Below the pieces are notes generated by a model. The model made no database searches, was not told where the DNA came from, and saw only the letters and a list, made by a program, of their open reading frames with translations. A DNA stretch of 13,355 bases from an uncultured Mycoplasmataceae bacterium (GTDB lineage: Bacteria; Bacillota_I; Bacilli_A; Mycoplasmatales; Mycoplasmoidaceae). The stretch's first letter is position 1. The number at the start of each line of letters is the position of its first letter. Where the stretch lies: contig CASEPW010000014.1 of NCBI GenBank assembly GCA_949289925.1, positions 1-13,355 of the forward strand, given 5' to 3'. Both the position numbers and the translations under genes were made by a program. This document shows, piece by piece, positions 10,223-13,355 of the stretch.

Positions 10223-11103
10223 GATTTTTTTTCACATAACATGTGGAAAGAAACACCAAATGATTCTTTTAATGTATAAATAGCAATAGGCAATGGAGTT
10301 ACTCTAATTTGTATCTTTTCTTTTGCTACTTTAAAATATGATTGTATAGTTTCTATTATTTCATTCTTTTTTTCATTACTCAAAATTGTTTCAAAAATAT
10401 ATATTTTATTAATTAAATTATCTTTTATTTTTTCAACAAAAATTTCATTAAATGCGTCAAGCATTTTAATAAGTTGACAATCATTATTCTTAATTAATTT
10501 ACAAGGTTTATTTTTTTCTTCTGTTTTAATTATTGGTGTGACCTTAGCTAATTTTAACAGTTTTATTAATGAACTTGGAATTCTACCTGAATGCATTAAA
10601 CCCATTAAATTTTTAGGAATAAATAATGTACATGAATGTTTATTAACAAAATTAACTGTTTCATCAATTACATCTTGATTTATTGTTTCATTATTTCTAA
10701 AGTAATCAATGAATTTATAAACAATTTCTTCAATAACACTACATGTAGAGTTTGAATTGATTATAAATACTCTATTAGGATATTTTTCTTGGATATATTT
10801 AGTATTTTCATATTGACCAGTAAAATTTGTAGAAGATGTTATATAAAGAACTTGATTATATTCATTTAGTTCATTATTAATTATTTCTTCAATTAAAATT
10901 GGAGAGAACATTGATGATTTAAAGAAATATTTATCATTTATTTTAGAAAGGGTCTCATCAACTTGTTCTCTTGTAAAATTATCAATTATTATTTTTCCTT
11001 CAGGATTGTTGATTTCATAACTAATTTTTTTTATATCCAAATTGTTGGCTACATCAACTGGAATTGTGCATGAAGAGTCAACAATTATTTTAAACTTTTT
11101 CAT
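10219..11103 (-). CDS. DegV-family (FakB-like) fatty-acid-binding protein
   Basis: DegV proteins bind a fatty acid in a deep pocket; several act as FakB, presenting the acid to the kinase FakA for phosphorylation and entry into phospholipid synthesis, which suits bacteria that scavenge lipids. The 294-residue protein shows V-D-S-S-C-T-I-P at 8-15, K-S-S-M-F-S-P at 62-68 (the position of the FakB T-S-Q-P-S segment), I-T-S-S-T-N-F-T-G-Q-Y at 88-98 (the L-S-G-T-Y position) and M-H-S-G-R-I-P followed by L-K-L-A-K-V-T-P-I. The carboxylate-binding Thr/Ser positions appear present; the lipid itself cannot be predicted. It stands alone on the - strand between recR and thrS with its own -10 box and a weak AGG ribosome-binding site about 10 bases ahead of ATG 11103. 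Confidence 0.9.
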   Translation of the reverse strand: MKKFKIIVDSSCTIPVDVANNLDIKKISYEINNPEGKIIIDNFTREQVDETLSKINDKYFFKSSMFSPILIEEIINNELNEYNQVLYITSSTNFTGQYENTKYIQEKYPNRVFIINSNSTCSVIEEIVYKFIDYFRNNETINQDVIDETVNFVNKHSCTLFIPKNLMGLMHSGRIPSSLIKLLKLAKVTPIIKTEEKNKPCKLIKNNDCQLIKMLDAFNEIFVEKIKDNLINKIYIFETILSNEKKNEIIETIQSYFKVAKEKIQIRVTPLPIAIYTLKESFGVSFHMLCEKKS

Positions 11104-11163
11104 TATTTTAAAACCTAATACATAATTATTATATAATTATTTTGTGAAAATTTAGGAATAATT
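11104..11163. promoter_or_regulatory. Divergent promoter region, DegV gene and thrS
   Basis: The 60-base gap contains the palindrome ATTATATAAT at 11128-11137. Read on the - strand it gives TATAAT (11133-11128, start near 11121) for the DegV gene; read on the + strand it gives TATAAT (11132-11137, start near 11144) for thrS, leaving a 20-base leader with AGGA at 11154-11157, 6 bases before the ATG. The two boxes overlap by two bases, so one polymerase should exclude the other. There is no room for a T-box riboswitch ahead of thrS. Confidence 0.6.
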
Positions 11164-12891
11164 ATGATAAACAAGGAATTAAATTTATTAACAACAATTA
11201 TTATTGAAAGTGTATTAAATAAGAATTACACAAATTTTATAAATACAATCAGTGAAGTAGAAGACGAAAATTTTATAATTAATTTTAATGTTGAAGAAAA
11301 GATTTCAAGTAATGATTTTATTAAATTAGAAAAATTGATTAATAAAGTAATAACTGGTGCACATGAAATTAAATGTAATCTTATTAGTCACAATGATGCA
11401 AAGAAAGAATTTAAAGATAATAAATATATTCAACACTTTATTGACAATAACAAAACAAATGAACTATTTTTGGTAGAAATAAATGGTTATAAAACATTAA
11501 GTCCAATTAAAATAAATTATTTAAAAACAAATGTAATTAAAACATTTAAATTATTATCAATTGGAGGAAGTTATTGATTAGGAGATGCTAATAACGAAAC
11601 ATTATTAAGATTATTAGGTGCTGCTTTTTCTAGTAAAATAGAATTTGATGAATATATGGTTGAATACCAAGAAAGAATTGATAGAGATCATAGAAAGATA
11701 GGTAAAGATCTTGATTTATTTACATTTGATTTATTATCAGGTCAAGGTTTACCAATATGATTAGCTAATGGTAGTATTATAAGAAAAGAAATAAGAAATT
11801 TTTTATCAGAATTAGAGTTTAAATATGATTTTGAAAATGTATACACACCTATTTTAGGTAATTTAGATTTGTATATAAAATCAGGTCATTGAGCTCATTA
11901 TCAAGAAAATATGTTTCCATTGATGGAAGTTGATAATGAAAAATTAGTTTTGCGTCCAATGACTTGTCCACACCATGTTCTTGTTTTCAAGAAGAAGCAA
12001 TATTCATATAAACAATTACCAGTTAGATTATGTGAAGAATCTATGCTTCATCGTTATGAATCATCAGGTGGATTAACTGGTCTAGAAAGAGTTAGAGAAA
12101 TGGTTCTTGAAGATACTCATATTTTTTGTACACCTGAACAAATAGAGCAAGAAGTGTTAAATTGTTATAACATTATTAAAGATGCTCATAAAGGTCTAAA
12201 TAGTGAAATTTTCCAAATTGATTTATCTTTGCATGATCCTAATGATAAAGAAAAATTCCATAAAGATCCTAAAATGTGAGAAATAGCAGAAGATTCATTA
12301 AGAAAGATGCTAAAAAAACATAATATACCATTTGTAGAAAAAATAGGTGAAGCAGCATTTTATGGCCCAAAAATTGATTTTCAAGTTAAAACATCATTAA
12401 ATAGAATTATTACAATGTCAACAATTCAATTAGACTTTTTATTACCAATGAAGTTTGAATTAGAATATAAAACGAAAGAAGGAGATTATAAAAGACCTAT
12501 AATGATTCATTTAGGAATTATTGGTACATATGAAAGATTAGTATCAATATTACTAGAACAAACAAAAGGTGTGTTACCTGTTTGATTATCTCCAATACAA
12601 GTAACTATAATCCCAGTAAATAATGAAATACATCTTGATTATGCAAAAGAAATATATAAAGCATTAAAATCATCATTAATACGTTGTCAATTAGATGACA
12701 GAAATGAAAGAATGAATAAAAAAATTAGAGAAGCTCAAATCAGCAAAATTCCATATCAGATAATTATTGGGGACAACGAATCAAAAAATAAAAATGTTTC
12801 TGTTAGAAAACATGGATCAGAAGAAACAATTGAATACACTTTAGATGATTTTATTAATTTAATCAGTAATCAAATAAAAAATAAATCCTAG
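11164..12891 (+). CDS. thrS: Threonyl-tRNA synthetase with degenerate editing domain
   Basis: ThrRS charges tRNA-Thr. The 575-residue frame joins several pieces through TGA-coded tryptophans. The class II core is intact: zinc ligands Cys268 (P-M-T-C-P-H-H), His319 (E-D-T-H-I-F-C) and His449 (I-M-I-H-L-G), motif 2 with Arg297, and a C-terminal anticodon-binding domain from about 475. The N-terminus is unusual. There is no TGS domain, and the region equivalent to the editing domain (about 1-135) keeps the fold-level pattern but not the chemistry: the H-x3-H and D-x-C-x3-H motifs of bacterial ThrRS are replaced by residues without His or Cys (near 7-20 and 108-118). The protein is about 65 residues shorter than the E. 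coli enzyme. The start is supported by AGGA at 6 bases and a -10 box. The stop codon lies inside a terminator stem. Confidence 0.96.
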
Positions 12892-12911
12892 GCTTCTAGG
12901 ATTTATTTTTT
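12876..12911. terminator. Bidirectional intrinsic terminator, thrS / trxA
   Basis: A perfect 16-bp stem pairs 12876-12891 with 12896-12911 around the loop GCTT. The core is C-C-T-A-G / C-T-A-G-G and the outer part is pure A/T, giving a T-run on both strands as required for termination in either direction. The left arm includes the last codons and the TAG stop of thrS (12889-12891), and the right arm lies 13 bases beyond the trxA stop, so the one element serves both convergent genes. Confidence 0.9.
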
Positions 12912-12924
12912 ATTATGTATGGAA

Positions 12925-13230
12925 TTATTTGTTTTTTTCTATTCTTTCTTGTAAAGAATCTGCTGGTAAAAATCCAGTTGTTCTATCTACTTCAGAACCA
13001 TTTTTAAAATATATGATTGTAGGAACAGATTGAACATTATGTTTTTCTGCTAAGTCTGCAAATTCATCTATATTTAATTTGTATAGATTATATTCTGGGT
13101 GTTCATTGCTTAATTGTTCAACAATTGGACCAAGCATTCTACAAGGACCACATCATTCAGCATAGAAGTCAATAACTGCATTTTCTTTATTCATTAATTC
13201 GTTATATTTTTCAATATTTTCAATTTTCAT
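12925..13230 (-). CDS. trxA: Thioredoxin
   Basis: Thioredoxin reduces protein disulfides using electrons from thioredoxin reductase; mycoplasmas lack glutathione, so this is a main thiol-redox carrier. The 101-residue protein has the active site W-C-G-P-C at 26-30, with Trp26 encoded by TGA, followed by R-M-L-G-P. The cis-proline loop is V-Q-S-V-P-T and is followed by I-I-Y-F-K-N-G. Length is normal for the single-domain form, without a signal peptide, so it is cytoplasmic. An AGGAG ribosome-binding site at 13236-13240 precedes the ATG. It stands alone on the - strand with its own -10 box and ends at the shared terminator. Confidence 0.97.
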
Positions 13231-13252
13231 ATTTTCTCCTTTTTCTTATTTT

Positions 13253-13260
13253 ATTATAAT
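13253..13260 (-). promoter_or_regulatory. Candidate trxA promoter (-10)
   Basis: TATAAT on the - strand (13258-13253) predicts a start near 13246 and a leader of about 16 bases holding the AGGAG ribosome-binding site. The box is part of the palindrome ATTATAAT (13253-13260), so it also reads as TATAAT on the + strand, pointing toward the repeats at the right edge. No -35 match is visible at the usual spacing. Confidence 0.5.
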
Positions 13261-13296
13261 ATCTAAATTAATAAAAATTAATTTTGCTCATTATCA

Positions 13297-13319
13297 TTGG
13301 AAAGTTAAAATTTAACACT
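13297..13319. repeat. 23-bp direct repeat, copy 1
   Basis: This copy begins TTGGAAAG and ends TTTAACACT, and matches copy 2 at 22 of 23 positions (T versus A at the ninth base). It contains the perfect dyad GTTAAA-A-TTTAAC at 13304-13316, which can extend as a short hairpin GAAAG/CTTTC with a two-base bulge. It lies about 40 bp upstream of the trxA -10 box. Confidence 0.75.
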
Positions 13320-13332
13320 TTCATAGGATTCT

Positions 13333-13355
13333 TTGGAAAGATAAAATTTAACACT
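13333..13355. repeat. 23-bp direct repeat, copy 2 (reaches window end)
   Basis: This is the second copy, starting exactly 36 bp after copy 1 with 13 bp of intervening sequence. The ninth-base difference breaks the outer G-C pair of the dyad. The repeat runs up to the last base of the window, so its true length and the number of further copies cannot be seen. The 36-bp start-to-start distance is too short for a CRISPR repeat-spacer unit. Confidence 0.75.

Noticed and set aside
11104..11163. T-box riboswitch ahead of thrS
   Set aside because: Only 60 bases separate the divergent genes and the predicted thrS leader is about 20 bases, too short for a T-box. There is no T-box consensus or specifier hairpin.
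13297..13355. CRISPR array
   Set aside because: The repeat is 23 bp with 13 bp between copies and only two copies are visible. CRISPR spacers are about 30 bp and repeats in mycoplasma type II arrays are about 36 bp; no cas gene is present.

Overview
The window comes from a Mollicute (mycoplasma-like) genome. It is extremely AT-rich, genes are packed with gaps of a few bases or small overlaps, and every larger reading frame is broken by TGA codons at positions that are tryptophan in the family. Examples are the thioredoxin W-C-G-P-C motif, the S-W-N-A-L-L block of DnaX and the conserved tryptophan just before the TGS domain of YchF. I therefore read TGA as Trp (genetic code 4) and joined the fragments. 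The gene set and the lack of any cell-wall gene fit a hominis-group-like Mycoplasma; I cannot name the species.

Layout. (1) Positions 1-137 hold a possible C-terminal tail of an upstream gene, then a small uncharacterised + strand gene (138-473). (2) Positions 466-6143 are one tightly packed - strand run of six genes, transcribed right to left: gltX, an HD-domain dNTPase-like gene, rpoE (RNA polymerase delta), fba, ychF, tdk. A likely internal promoter lies ahead of rpoE. (3) A 60-bp divergent region (6144-6203) separates this from a + strand run: a multi-pass membrane protein with a lysine-rich coiled-coil tail, overlapping dnaX, then ybaB and recR. (4) A DegV-family lipid-binding gene (- strand) converges on recR, sharing a TTAA stop overlap. 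(5) A second 60-bp divergent region leads to thrS (+). (6) A strong two-way terminator separates thrS from a convergent trxA (-). (7) The right edge carries two 23-bp direct repeats 36 bp apart, cut by the window end.

Functionally this is mostly housekeeping: translation (GluRS, ThrRS, YchF), transcription (delta), replication and recombination (DnaX, YbaB, RecR), nucleotide metabolism (Tdk, HD hydrolase), glycolysis (Fba), redox (Trx) and fatty-acid handling (DegV). I did not find an obvious new multi-gene system such as a defence island, CRISPR array or mobile element. The points most worth a second look are the ThrRS whose editing-site residues are all gone, the repeat pair at the right edge, the apparently leaderless divergent gene pair at 6143/6204, and the uncharacterised membrane/coiled-coil gene coupled to dnaX.
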